From Sulfurovum sp. (GTDB lineage Bacteria; Campylobacterota; Campylobacteria; Campylobacterales; Sulfurovaceae), in assembly GCA_027071315.1 (NCBI GenBank), contig JALSUP010000133.1:1-59226 (forward strand): a stretch of DNA of 59,226 bases, read 5' to 3'. The notes under the pieces were generated by a model that saw only the letters and a list, made by a program, of their open reading frames with translations, searched no databases and was not told where the DNA came from. The translations under genes were made by a program, and so were the position numbers. Positions 44,954 to 55,241 of this stretch are shown here, in pieces (position 1 is the stretch's first letter; every line of letters begins with the position of its first letter).

Positions 44954-46117
44954 ATGATCCAAAATGGCATCTTCTACTTACTGGCACTGATTGCACTCTC
45001 CACAGCCATTATGTATACAGAGAAAAAAAGCAAAGCAAAACTCTTTGAGTATCTGCCGGGCATCGTTATACTCTACTTTACGGTCATGCTTTTCTCTACC
45101 TTTGGTCTTTGGGAAAAGACAGACTCCGTCACAGCCGTCTATAAAACAGTCAAGTCCAACCTTCTGCCTGCCATGATCTTTCTCATGCTCCTCTCTGCCG
45201 ATATGCGTGAGATCTTCAAAATGGGCAAAAAAATGCTCCTGACCTTCTTTCTTGCTTCAGTCAGTATTGCACTGGGCTTCATAGGTATGTTCACCCTCTT
45301 CCATACGGCATTTGGTGAAGAATCATGGAAACCCTTCGCCGCACTCTCCGGCTCCTGGATGGGTGGTACAGCCAACATGGTCGCTGTTCAGGGCGCACTC
45401 GATCTACCCGACACCGCAATGGGCTACACCCTCCTCATAGACTCTATAGACTATGCCATCTGGGTCATGATACTCCTTGCCCTGGTGCCTCTTGCAAAGA
45501 AGTTCAACCTCTGGACCAAAGCAGATACTTCTCTCATTGATGAAGTGGGAGAAAGACTGGCTCAAAAAGAAAAAGCAAAAGCCCCGGCAGGCATTACTTC
45601 AATAGCCATACTCCTGCTCTCTGCTGCTCTGGTATCGTACCTCTCACAATATTTTGCAGCCTTTCTGCCTACGACCTCTTTTCTCACCACGACCACTTGG
45701 GTCGTCATACTTGCGACATTTGCGGGTATTCTCTTTGCTATGACGCCACTGGCAAAATTCTCCGGTGCCTCTTCTTTGGCAACGATGATGCTCTATCTTA
45801 TTGTCGCACTCATTGCTTCACGCGCAAACTTTTCAGAACTCACCGAAGCACCGCTTTACATCGCAGCAGGTTTTGTCATTATTGCCATTCATGCCATCAT
45901 TATGGTATTTTTCGCAAAACTCTTTAAACTTGACCTCTTTTCTCTGGGTGTTGCTTCTCTGGCCAATATTGGTGGTGTTGCTTCCGCACCTATTTTGGCA
46001 TCAGCATACTCAAAAGCACTCATACCCATAGGCGTACTCATGGCGATGATGGGGTATATTGTCGGAACGTTTGGAGGATTAATGGTAGGAAAGGTTCTGG
46101 AGTCTATAGCAACATAA
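44954..46117 (+). CDS. DUF819 family integral membrane protein
   Basis: LSGSWMGGTANMVAVQGAL; ANIGGVASAPILASAYSKALIPIGVLMAMMGYIVGTFGG. Confidence 0.85.
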   Translation: MIQNGIFYLLALIALSTAIMYTEKKSKAKLFEYLPGIVILYFTVMLFSTFGLWEKTDSVTAVYKTVKSNLLPAMIFLMLLSADMREIFKMGKKMLLTFFLASVSIALGFIGMFTLFHTAFGEESWKPFAALSGSWMGGTANMVAVQGALDLPDTAMGYTLLIDSIDYAIWVMILLALVPLAKKFNLWTKADTSLIDEVGERLAQKEKAKAPAGITSIAILLLSAALVSYLSQYFAAFLPTTSFLTTTTWVVILATFAGILFAMTPLAKFSGASSLATMMLYLIVALIASRANFSELTEAPLYIAAGFVIIAIHAIIMVFFAKLFKLDLFSLGVASLANIGGVASAPILASAYSKALIPIGVLMAMMGYIVGTFGGLMVGKVLESIAT

Positions 46118-46147
46118 GTCTCTTCCCGAAAGGAAGAAGGCTTACGC

Positions 46148-46663
46148 TTAGTAACGTCTAACAGCCGGACGTGCTCTCGTTGTCGTACGCGCTCTTGTCG
46201 TTCTATTATAATTCGTTCTGTTTCTCGTACCGTGATTGTTGTATCTATTATTGGTATTGTATCTGTTGTTTCTATTGTTATAGGTAGTTGGTCTGTTATT
46301 TCTATAGCGTCTATACTCATTAGAGTTTCTATAATACCCGTAACGTCCTGACTGTGCTCTGTAACGACGGCCATTATAGTAACGGTACCCATTGTTATAG
46401 TAGTGACCAGATCTATATCTGTGTCCATGATAGTGGTAGTATCCGCCACTGTAGTATCCGCCATAGTAGTAACGTCCGCCATAGTAGTAGTACGGTCTGT
46501 TATAATAATACGGGTAAGAGTAGGAAGCAAGCGCCATTCCCGTTGCCGCACCTATGGCAACACCCGAAGCCATAGCCTGCTCTTCAGGCGTACAACCGGT
46601 AAACAAGAGGGAAGAAACCAAAGCCCCTGCAAGACCGATTTTCTTTATATTTTTTCGAATCAT
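46148..46663 (-). CDS. Tyr-rich glycine-zipper-like lipoprotein
   Basis: LLFTGCTPEEQAMASGVAIGAATGMALASYSYPYYYNRPYYYYGGRYYYGG... Confidence 0.65.
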   Translation of the reverse strand: MIRKNIKKIGLAGALVSSLLFTGCTPEEQAMASGVAIGAATGMALASYSYPYYYNRPYYYYGGRYYYGGYYSGGYYHYHGHRYRSGHYYNNGYRYYNGRRYRAQSGRYGYYRNSNEYRRYRNNRPTTYNNRNNRYNTNNRYNNHGTRNRTNYNRTTRARTTTRARPAVRRY

Positions 46664-46797
46664 CTAACATCCTTTTGATTTGTATATCTTATAGTATACA
46701 AGAAATGTGTAAAGATTGTGATTCAAGGGCTAAGAATAGAGGAGAAATTGATAAATTATTAGAGGTGCCCTATAAGTAGTTGAGGCAGTATACGACT

Positions 46798-46813
46798 CCC
46801 GGACAGGTGTCCG
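46798..46813. terminator. Perfect palindrome downstream of clpB, possible terminator
   Basis: CCGGACA-GG-TGTCCGG; no clear T-tract. Confidence 0.35.
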
Positions 46814-46824
46814 GAAGTAAAGGA

Positions 46825-49398
46825 TCAGGAGATATTGACTTTGATCTCTCCGTCCTGAACGTCAAAGGCAACGTTTGAACCCTCAACGACTTTGTCTTCA
46901 AGTATCAACTCGGCCAAGCGGTCTTCGACCACTTCATAGAGTGCTCTTTTCAGCGGACGCGCACCATAGACCGGGTCAAACCCTGCTTCTGCGATGTACG
47001 CTTTTGCCGCAGGTGTCAAGCTGATGCTAATGTCTCTCTCTGACAGTTTGGACTGAATACTCTTAAAGAGGATGTCCACAATACTTGTAATGGCTTCAAG
47101 ATCCAACGGATTAAAGATGACAATATCATCGAGACGGTTAAGGAACTCAGGTTTAAAGTTGAGTTTCAACTCATCATTCACCGCTTTTCGTCTGTCATCA
47201 GGGTCTTTGAACTCCATGATCTTGTCTGACGCAATGTTCGACGTCATAATGATAATGGTATTCTTAAAGTCTACCGTGACCCCTTTATTGTCTGTCAAAC
47301 GTCCGTCATCCAACACCTGCAATAGTGTGTTGAAGACATCCGGGTGTGCCTTTTCGATCTCATCGAAGAGTACCACAGAGTATGGCTTACGTCTGACCGC
47401 TTCAGTCAACTGACCACCCTCATCATACCCGACGTATCCCGGAGGCGCACCGACCAGTCTTGAGGCTGCATGCTTCTCCATGTACTCAGACATATCGATA
47501 CGAATGAGTGACTTCTCAGAGTCAAAGAGGAACTTCGCCAAAGTCTTCGCCACCTGGGTCTTACCGACCCCTGTTGGTCCAAGGAACATAAAGCTGCCGA
47601 TCGGTCTATTGACATCTGAAAGACCTGCTTTATTACGCTTAATGGCACGTGCAACAGCTTTCAAAGCTTCACTTTGTCCAACCACTTCTTCTTTCAGGAT
47701 GCTTTCAATGGCCAGGATCTTCTCTTTTTCACCCTGAAGCATTTTATTGACAGAAATGCCTGTCCAGCGGGAGACAATACTTGCGATCATCTCTTCATCG
47801 ACAGAGTTTTTGAGCAGGGTACCCTCTGACATCATTTGAATCCACTTGTCTTCAAGTGCTGTCAATTTCTCCTGTTCCGCAGGAATTTGACCATACTCGA
47901 TCTCCGCAGCTTTGTTGAAGTCACCTTCACGCTTGACCTGCTCTGCTTTACTTTTCAGAGATTCAATATTCGACTTGATCTCAGCGATCTGGTTAAAGAC
48001 ATCTTTTTCATTGTCAAACTGATTTTGCAAGGCAACACGCTTCTCTTCAAGGTCTGCCAACTCTTTCTCTATCTCTTCAAGACGCGCATCATTTTTAGTG
48101 CCCTCTTCCATTTTAAGTGCTTCTTTCTCCACCTGAAGTGTTGAAATTTCACGCTTTGCTTTGGAAAGATCAGTCGGCTCAGACTCTATCTGCATTTTCA
48201 ACTCAGCTGCTGCCTCATCAATGAGGTCAATGGCTTTGTCCGGCAAAAATCTGTCCGTAATGTAACGGTCGGAAAGCTTTGCCGCAGAAACCAGTGCCGC
48301 ATCGGTGATGGTCACATTGTGGTGTGCTTCAAGTCTGTCTTTGATACCTCTTAAGATCTGCAAGGCTTCGTTAATGCTTGGCTCATCCACCTTAACCGGC
48401 TGGAATCGTCTCTGAAGTGCTGTGTCTTTCTCAAAGTACTTTCTATACTCTTTGAGTGTCGTGGCACCAATGGTATGTAACTCACCACGTGCCAAAGCAG
48501 GCTTCAAGATATTCGCTGCATCATTACCACCCTCAGATGCTCCCGCTCCGACAATGGTGTGGATCTCGTCAATGAACAAGATGATATTTGCTGACTCTTT
48601 GACTTCATCGATGACCGCCTTGAGACGCTCTTCAAATTCACCTCTGTACTTTGCACCGGCGATCAACCTGTTCATGTCGAGTGAAATAACACGCATATTT
48701 TGAAGACTCAAAGGCACTTCTTTGTTGACAATACGCTGTGCAAGCCCCTCAACAATAGCAGTTTTACCGGTTCCCGGTTCACCGATCAAGATCGGGTTGT
48801 TCTTGGTCTTACGGATCAGGATCTGCATCATACGCTGAACCTCTTCATCTCTACCGATAACCGGATCCAGTTCGCCATCCAGGGCTTTTTGGTTCAAGTC
48901 AATCCCGTACTGTGCCAAAGCTTCCAAAGTCTCATCTCCGGACTGTGAATCTATCTGCTTACCGCCGCGAATGGACTCAAGTGTCTTCTTAAACTCGGAA
49001 ATATCGAGATACTTGCCCAAGATATCTTTAATGAAAGACTCATCGGCATTGGCAAGCAGCCAGGCATCGACAGCCAGGTACTGGTCTCCGTTGGAAGCCA
49101 TGACTCCTTCTGCATTCTGTAACGTACGCACCAGGTTCTGCCCCAGTTTAATGTTCTCTTTTGTCACAGAAGAGACAGTCGGCAGTTTATTGGCAACCGA
49201 TTTGACTTCAAGCTCAATGGCTGCTTTTTCGGCATTCATTTTGTTCAATGCCTGATTTAAAATAGAATTACTGTTGGTAAGCAAAGCCCATACTATATGT
49301 ATAGGGTCAACTTCCTGGTTTTTATTATGTAGTGCAAGTGACACACCTGACTCGATGGTTCCCTGCATTTGGTTTGTTAATTTTTCTAAAATACTCAT
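46825..49398 (-). CDS. clpB: ATP-dependent chaperone ClpB
   Basis: Two Walker A ([25 protein letters not shown]), coiled-coil middle domain, 857 aa. Confidence 0.97.
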   Translation of the reverse strand: MSILEKLTNQMQGTIESGVSLALHNKNQEVDPIHIVWALLTNSNSILNQALNKMNAEKAAIELEVKSVANKLPTVSSVTKENIKLGQNLVRTLQNAEGVMASNGDQYLAVDAWLLANADESFIKDILGKYLDISEFKKTLESIRGGKQIDSQSGDETLEALAQYGIDLNQKALDGELDPVIGRDEEVQRMMQILIRKTKNNPILIGEPGTGKTAIVEGLAQRIVNKEVPLSLQNMRVISLDMNRLIAGAKYRGEFEERLKAVIDEVKESANIILFIDEIHTIVGAGASEGGNDAANILKPALARGELHTIGATTLKEYRKYFEKDTALQRRFQPVKVDEPSINEALQILRGIKDRLEAHHNVTITDAALVSAAKLSDRYITDRFLPDKAIDLIDEAAAELKMQIESEPTDLSKAKREISTLQVEKEALKMEEGTKNDARLEEIEKELADLEEKRVALQNQFDNEKDVFNQIAEIKSNIESLKSKAEQVKREGDFNKAAEIEYGQIPAEQEKLTALEDKWIQMMSEGTLLKNSVDEEMIASIVSRWTGISVNKMLQGEKEKILAIESILKEEVVGQSEALKAVARAIKRNKAGLSDVNRPIGSFMFLGPTGVGKTQVAKTLAKFLFDSEKSLIRIDMSEYMEKHAASRLVGAPPGYVGYDEGGQLTEAVRRKPYSVVLFDEIEKAHPDVFNTLLQVLDDGRLTDNKGVTVDFKNTIIIMTSNIASDKIMEFKDPDDRRKAVNDELKLNFKPEFLNRLDDIVIFNPLDLEAITSIVDILFKSIQSKLSERDISISLTPAAKAYIAEAGFDPVYGARPLKRALYEVVEDRLAELILEDKVVEGSNVAFDVQDGEIKVNIS

Positions 49399-49580
49399 AG
49401 ATAAACTCCTTATAAATGTTTAATATGGAGTTATTATACAACTTTAGTCACTCCTTGTCAAGTTTCTTATGTAAAATTACTAATCTATGTCTAAAAAATC
49501 TAAATTTAACTCAAAAATGGGTTGCAAAATAAAGGTTTTCAATCTATTTATGTACAATATAGCCACCGAGGAGTGCATCT

Positions 49581-51053
49581 ATGTCTTTAATGAACAATTT
49601 TCTAGTTTCTGCATCGTGGTGGTCTATCAAGAAGGCAACTTGGCTGGCCTGGCTCTCGCTGCTTGGGTTCATCATTGTCTCCATACTGGCACTGACACTC
49701 TATATTCGCTCCCTACCCTCACTTTCACTCTGGCATACCGTCACACTTAAAAATGAGTTCACACGCCACTTAAACATAAAAAGCTTTGATGCCTACCTTG
49801 CACAAGAGGAAAAACTTTTTAAAGAACTTGATGACAAAGTCTATGCAAAGAGCATAGAAAACAAGGTAAACAAGGTCAACCGCTACAGCAGGAACAGCTT
49901 TGCTGACCCAAAACGCTGGGAGCAAAACTGGAACAGAACATTTGAACTCCCTGTGGAAAACCCAAAAATGGGTGTACTGCTTCTCCATGGTATGTCAGAC
50001 TCACCCTACAGTCTGCATACCCAGGCTGAATTGCTGCACAAAAAAGGAGTCTATGTCGTAGCCATGAGACTTCCGGGACACGGCACCGTTCCAGCTGCCC
50101 TCAAGTCACTCAACTGGGAAGATATGGCAGCAGTTGTTAAGATAGGGATGAAGAGACTCAAGGAAAAAGTGGGCAACCAAGCTCTTTACATTATGGGTTA
50201 CTCCACAGGAGCAGCACTGGCCCTACACTATACCTTTCAGGCTTTGGACGATGAGAACTTGACTCTGCCAAAGGGGCTCATTTTTTACTCTCCCGCCATC
50301 GGTGTGAGTAAAATGGCACCCTATGCGGTGTGGCAAAGTCGTCTCGGTAAGTTCTTCTCTCTTGACAAAATGGAGTGGAACAGCATAGAGCCTGAGTATG
50401 ACCCTTTCAAATACAACTCATTTGCCGTCAATGCCGGAGACCAGGTCTATAGACTCTGTGAAGAGGTTCAAAAGCAGTTAACAGCCTATAAGGCTAAGAC
50501 AGAAAATGTGAAACCTTTTCCCCCGCTCATCGGCTTTCAGTCCATCATAGACAATACCGTCTCCGTCTCCGATACCATCAACCTTCTCTACAGGCGTCTG
50601 CCAAAGGGTGACCATACCATTGTCCTCTTTGACATCAACAATAACTTCAGTCAGCACCTGCTGGTCAAACAGAATGCACTCGATGCCATTGTAACCATTA
50701 AAGAGACTAATGCCACGGACTTTAACCTTGACCTTGTCACAGACATGCATTCAAAAACGAATAGCATTCAACTTTTTAGAAACAGGAAACAGGTAGAAGA
50801 CTTAGGTCTCTCATGGCCGCAAAATCTTTTTTCACTTTCGCATGTCGCCATGCCCATCTCCATGCTTGACCCTTTGTACGGCAGTACAAAAGCACCCAAA
50901 AGTCCTGGTATACAGTTGGGTCATCTGTCAATGTACGGAGAGTCTTCCGTACTTCAGATATCTCCCGCAGCCATCTTAAGACAGCGATGGAATCCTTTTT
51001 CCAACTACATAGAAAAGCGGATCCTGGATTTTTTACATTTGGAAAAAGAGTAA
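49581..51053 (+). CDS. Alpha/beta hydrolase
   Basis: GVLLLHGMSDSPYS; YIMGYSTGAALAL. Confidence 0.8.
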   Translation: MSLMNNFLVSASWWSIKKATWLAWLSLLGFIIVSILALTLYIRSLPSLSLWHTVTLKNEFTRHLNIKSFDAYLAQEEKLFKELDDKVYAKSIENKVNKVNRYSRNSFADPKRWEQNWNRTFELPVENPKMGVLLLHGMSDSPYSLHTQAELLHKKGVYVVAMRLPGHGTVPAALKSLNWEDMAAVVKIGMKRLKEKVGNQALYIMGYSTGAALALHYTFQALDDENLTLPKGLIFYSPAIGVSKMAPYAVWQSRLGKFFSLDKMEWNSIEPEYDPFKYNSFAVNAGDQVYRLCEEVQKQLTAYKAKTENVKPFPPLIGFQSIIDNTVSVSDTINLLYRRLPKGDHTIVLFDINNNFSQHLLVKQNALDAIVTIKETNATDFNLDLVTDMHSKTNSIQLFRNRKQVEDLGLSWPQNLFSLSHVAMPISMLDPLYGSTKAPKSPGIQLGHLSMYGESSVLQISPAAILRQRWNPFSNYIEKRILDFLHLEKE

Positions 51054-51057
51054 GTCG

Positions 51058-51957
51058 TTACTGTCTTAAGAAAAAATCGACAATCACTTTCATGCCTTCG
51101 ATGTCTCTGTTCTTCTCTCCCACAAGACGCCACAGATTCATCCCCTTTGTACCGGGCAGGGTATGCCCGCCGCCTTTAATGGTGTAGAGAATGACTTCGC
51201 TGTGGTCTCGGCATTGTTCGTAGCGGGTGACCGTGACGCTGCTATGATCTCTTGTATTGATGTCGGGCAGAGGGTAGTGTTTTGCCTTGCTGCTACATCG
51301 GTTCTGCTTCCGCCAAAAATCCACTGACTGTTGTGTAGAGAGCACCTCTCCCATACTTTTTTTAAAGAGTCTCATCGTCCCGCCGTTCCAGGGAACAATG
51401 GGGTCGGCCGTGCCGTTCATCATGAGAACGGGAAGGATTTTTTTCGGTCTGCATTTTTTTATCAGTTTTTTGGGAATATTTGCAATGACCGGGGCGATGG
51501 CCATGAGTTTTTGGCTCAGTTCACAACCCAGACGGTGGGTCATAATACCGCCGTTAGAGACTCCTGTCACATAGACTTTTTGACTGTGATAGCTTTTTGT
51601 GAGTCTGTCGATGAGTCGGCTGATAAATTTCACGTCATCAGCTTTGGCAGGGTTTTTGCCGTTATAGGTGACGCCCCGACCATCACTCCAGTGTTTGTCG
51701 ATGCCCACTGGGTAGACGACAATAAAGCCGTAGCGGTCGGAAAATCGGTTGAGCTCCGAACGCCGTGCCATTTTTTTGACACTCTGTCCGCCGCCGTGTA
51801 AAAAAAAGAGCAGAGGCGGATGTGCTGAGTGTAGGTGTTTGGGCAGATGCAGGTAGTAATCTCGTTGCAGATTATCTACGACAATGTGCATCTTGGGCAC
51901 GTCCGCCGAAAGGACAATGGCCCAGAGCAACAAAAGAGAGAAGAGGAGTCTTTTCAT
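51058..51957 (-). CDS. PHB-depolymerase/LpqC-type esterase
   Basis: PLLFFLHGGGQSV; VYVTGVSNGGIMTHRLGCE; MNGTADPIVPWNGG; GGGHTLPG. Confidence 0.88.
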   Translation of the reverse strand: MKRLLFSLLLLWAIVLSADVPKMHIVVDNLQRDYYLHLPKHLHSAHPPLLFFLHGGGQSVKKMARRSELNRFSDRYGFIVVYPVGIDKHWSDGRGVTYNGKNPAKADDVKFISRLIDRLTKSYHSQKVYVTGVSNGGIMTHRLGCELSQKLMAIAPVIANIPKKLIKKCRPKKILPVLMMNGTADPIVPWNGGTMRLFKKSMGEVLSTQQSVDFWRKQNRCSSKAKHYPLPDINTRDHSSVTVTRYEQCRDHSEVILYTIKGGGHTLPGTKGMNLWRLVGEKNRDIEGMKVIVDFFLRQ

Positions 51958-51967
51958 ACGTCAAATA

Positions 51968-53827
51968 CTAGGGAGAGTAATCTCTGTAGGCTTTGGTTGG
52001 CAGTTTTTTACCCAATATAACAGCCGTATGCAGTACAAGACGCTCTACCGGATTGAGTTTTTTACGCTCATCCATGACTTTCCTGGCCAAGGCAGGTTCA
52101 TTGGTAATGATGCCGTCTACGCCCAGGCTAAGCATTTTAAAAATGACCAGAGGATCATCGGCCGTCCAGACATAGAGCTTTTTACCTGCGTTATGGGTAG
52201 TCTTTATGAGACTGGGGTGCATCATTCCCAGGTTGACCGCAAGGAAATCCACATCCATTTTGGAGACATCTCCCACGACCTTACTGAGAAGAATACCGCT
52301 TTTCCACTCTGGACGTAGTGCTTTAATCTGCTTGACCTGGTCTGGCTTAAGTGACATAACGGCCACATCATTGCTCATACCCATAGACTCAACAATGTCC
52401 ACGACTTTTTGCTCCAAGGCATCATCGTGTCCGTAGTATTTGAGCTCGATGAGTACTTTTACCTTGCCTTTGGCAACTTGCAATACCTCTTTAAAGGTAG
52501 GGATCTTCTCTCCGGCAAATTTTTTGTCAAACCAGGAACCGATGTCGATCTTTTGCAGATCTTCTACTGTACTTTCCCAGATTTTCGGAGAGACGCCTGC
52601 GAGTTTCATGACGTCAGAGTCGTGAATGACCACGACTTCACCGTCTTTACTCTCCTGTACATCGAGTTCTATCCAGTCTGTACCGTCTTTAATGGCCTGT
52701 TTGAAAGAAGCTAAAGTATTCTCAGGTGCAGCACCTGCAGCACCTCTGTGTGCAAATATCTCCACATCCTGGATGCCTTGAGAAGTGTGCATAAAACGGA
52801 TGCCTACAAAGACAGAAACGGCAAGCAGACCTGCAAAAAGAAGAAGTATCTTTGTTTTGTTGACTTGCCATGTGCTGCTTAGTTCTTTAGTATTAAGCAT
52901 GGCAGAACTGAGTGTGGCAGTATACTCTTTTGCCAAAAGAAGATTTAACGCTGCAAAGGTTGCAGAGGTAAAGATGGTAATGAAAAAGTTCGCAAGAGAA
53001 AGAAGCGCTGCAAAAAGCCCAAGAATGAAAATGAGTACTTTGAGTGAGTCCATATATCCTGCGGCAAGTTGGTCACCCATAAAGTTAAGGGTACCAAGCA
53101 CAATGAAGGTCACTGCAATGGAGACAAGGGCCCATTTTGCAAAATAGCTCAAAAGTACCTTCTTGTGATTTTGTGTTAGTTTCTCACTTTCTGCAAAACT
53201 CTCAGCGGCAGAAACGCCACCAAAAAGAATAAGTGGCAGGGTCAATGACCAGCTTAAAAGTTTTTTCCCCACAAAAACAGCCATAAGCAACAGTATTACA
53301 GCATTGATGCCAACCACAGTCATGAATTCAGGTGGTTTTTGTGACAGGTAATAGTTGATGTCATGCTCGGTAATAAGGAAAAAGGCGACCAGTCCTGCCA
53401 AAAGCAGAAACGGCAGCATAAGAACGATCAGTTTGATGATCAGTCTGGCTGAAAAAAAGAAGATCTTCTGTGCATGTTTGAGCGCAAAAGCAATGGTAGA
53501 AACTGCAGTAATATGTGTCTCCTCTTCTTTGGCAACAGCCACTGCCTGCATAGAGGCTTGCTCAAAGACGATGATGGTGATGGCAAGGGCAAAAAAGATC
53601 AGGGCTGAAACAGCCCCCAAAGGAGAGAATACAAACGAAGCGATCTGCATATCGGTCAGAACATCCACTCCGGAGAATTTCATCATAGCTTTACCCACTA
53701 TACCCAAGAGAGGGACAAAGAGCATGACTCCCAACAGACTGTAGAAAAGATGTATAAGGGTTAAAACCTGCTTTCTATGACGTACAACAGTTATAACCTG
53801 TTGCCAGAGTGTATGTTCTTTTTTCAT
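51968..53827 (-). CDS. Membrane glycerophosphodiester phosphodiesterase
   Basis: EIFAHRGAAGAAPENTLASFKQAIKDGTDWIELDVQESKDGEVVVIHDSDV with multi-TM N-terminus. Confidence 0.93.
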   Translation of the reverse strand: MKKEHTLWQQVITVVRHRKQVLTLIHLFYSLLGVMLFVPLLGIVGKAMMKFSGVDVLTDMQIASFVFSPLGAVSALIFFALAITIIVFEQASMQAVAVAKEEETHITAVSTIAFALKHAQKIFFFSARLIIKLIVLMLPFLLLAGLVAFFLITEHDINYYLSQKPPEFMTVVGINAVILLLMAVFVGKKLLSWSLTLPLILFGGVSAAESFAESEKLTQNHKKVLLSYFAKWALVSIAVTFIVLGTLNFMGDQLAAGYMDSLKVLIFILGLFAALLSLANFFITIFTSATFAALNLLLAKEYTATLSSAMLNTKELSSTWQVNKTKILLLFAGLLAVSVFVGIRFMHTSQGIQDVEIFAHRGAAGAAPENTLASFKQAIKDGTDWIELDVQESKDGEVVVIHDSDVMKLAGVSPKIWESTVEDLQKIDIGSWFDKKFAGEKIPTFKEVLQVAKGKVKVLIELKYYGHDDALEQKVVDIVESMGMSNDVAVMSLKPDQVKQIKALRPEWKSGILLSKVVGDVSKMDVDFLAVNLGMMHPSLIKTTHNAGKKLYVWTADDPLVIFKMLSLGVDGIITNEPALARKVMDERKKLNPVERLVLHTAVILGKKLPTKAYRDYSP

Positions 53828-54013
53828 AAAATTTCCTTATTTCACAGTATATCAATTTTTTGATAACTAGTAGATAACTGTATAAAATATAGGCAATCCA
53901 TATATGATTATTTTGACAATGTATATCTTTCTGTTATAATAATCTGTATATAATATACGATATATTTTTGCAATACACTTTGCATAGATACGCATACAAA
54001 AAAAGGATTGAAA

Positions 54014-54226
54014 ATGAAAAAAATCGTACTCATCACTATGGTCTTGGGAAGTGCACTCTTTGCCAATATGGCAACAAAAGCTGTGAAGCATGAAGTGAAA
54101 AAAGAGACAAAACATCAAAATACAAATATGAAGCACAAAAAGCATAAAAATGATCTCAATGTCAATAAAAAGATCAAAAAAGAGAAGAGAAAGATGGAAG
54201 TGAATGCAGTGAAGGCTGTACTTTAA
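54014..54226 (+). CDS. Small exported Lys-rich protein
   Basis: MKKIVLITMVLGSALFANMATKAVKHEVKKETKHQNTNMKHKKHKN. Confidence 0.5.
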   Translation: MKKIVLITMVLGSALFANMATKAVKHEVKKETKHQNTNMKHKKHKNDLNVNKKIKKEKRKMEVNAVKAVL

Positions 54227-54331
54227 CACGATAGGGTTAGTGGCTAAAAAGAGAAATTTTAAAATGTTGCGGATGCGTTTAACAGCTTTTTCGTAAACAA
54301 GTAAGCTGTAATACAAAATGAGGAAAATAAA

Positions 54332-55204
54332 ATGAAAATAATACAAAAAGCAACACTTACATTGGGTATAAGTATGTTATTTGCTACCTATACGCTTGCA
54401 GCTCCTGCAAGTTTAAGGGCTGTGACTGCAGCAGAGACAAAAGTGGAGACAACTGCTCCTGCAAGTAAATCATCTGCCCAGGATATAGCAAAAAAGCTTG
54501 CCAATCCTGTCGCTGCGATGATCTCTCTGCCAATGCAGATGAATTATACTAGAGGATATGGAGCCAATGATGACGGAGATCAGTATCTAATGAATATTCA
54601 GCCCGTTATTCCTTTTGCAATCAATGATGACTGGAACCTCATTAGCCGTACCATACTGCCGGTAGTAAGAAGAGATGACATCCCCTCTGGCCGTGGTGTA
54701 CAGGGTGGCATAGGGGATGTAGTGCAGAGTTTCTTCTTCTCACCCAGTACAGTAGGAGAGAGTGGGTGGATATGGGGTGCAGGTCCGGTATTTTTATTAC
54801 CTACGGGAACCAATGATCTTTCAGCAGAAAAGTGGGGAGCCGGTCCTACAGCAGTAGCACTCAAGCAGGAAGGTCCATGGACTTATGGAGGGCTTGTCAA
54901 CCATATCTGGTCATTTGCCGGGAGCGATGATGTAGTAGATGATATTTCTCAAACTTTCTTACAGCCATTCCTTTCATACTCAACACCCAAAGGACTTACG
55001 TTTTCCCTGTTGACAGAGTCAACGTATGACTGGGAAAGTGAGCAATGGACCGTACCGATCGTACTTGTTGCCAATCAACTTGATAAATTTGGTGATCAAA
55101 TGGTAAGTTATGGCGGAGGTCTTATATATACAGCAGAAGCTCCGGACGGTAGACAGGAAGGCTTTGGTTTTAGATTGGTATTTACACTGTTATGGCCTAG
55201 ATAA
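54332..55204 (+). CDS. Envelope/outer-membrane beta-barrel-like protein, paralogue 1
   Basis: Signal peptide; AKKLANPVAAMISLPMQMNY...NIQPVIPFAINDDWNLISRTILPVV...GIGDVVQSFFFSP; C-term beta-rich ending FTLLWPR. Confidence 0.75.
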   Translation: MKIIQKATLTLGISMLFATYTLAAPASLRAVTAAETKVETTAPASKSSAQDIAKKLANPVAAMISLPMQMNYTRGYGANDDGDQYLMNIQPVIPFAINDDWNLISRTILPVVRRDDIPSGRGVQGGIGDVVQSFFFSPSTVGESGWIWGAGPVFLLPTGTNDLSAEKWGAGPTAVALKQEGPWTYGGLVNHIWSFAGSDDVVDDISQTFLQPFLSYSTPKGLTFSLLTESTYDWESEQWTVPIVLVANQLDKFGDQMVSYGGGLIYTAEAPDGRQEGFGFRLVFTLLWPR

Positions 55205-55241
55205 CATCATAAAAAATAGTTTATTAACAAAAGGAAATAAA

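Noticed and set aside
46148-46663. Tyr-rich protein as a novel adhesin
   Set aside because: Composition alone is seen (YYYGGRYYYGG repeats plus a lipobox); glycine-zipper lipoproteins of this kind are common and no further signal supports a special role.
46759-46772. Solo IS end sharing AGGGCACCTCTAA with 59105-59117
   Set aside because: Thirteen-base identity is expected by chance at this window size; kept only as a minor note under the window-end finding.
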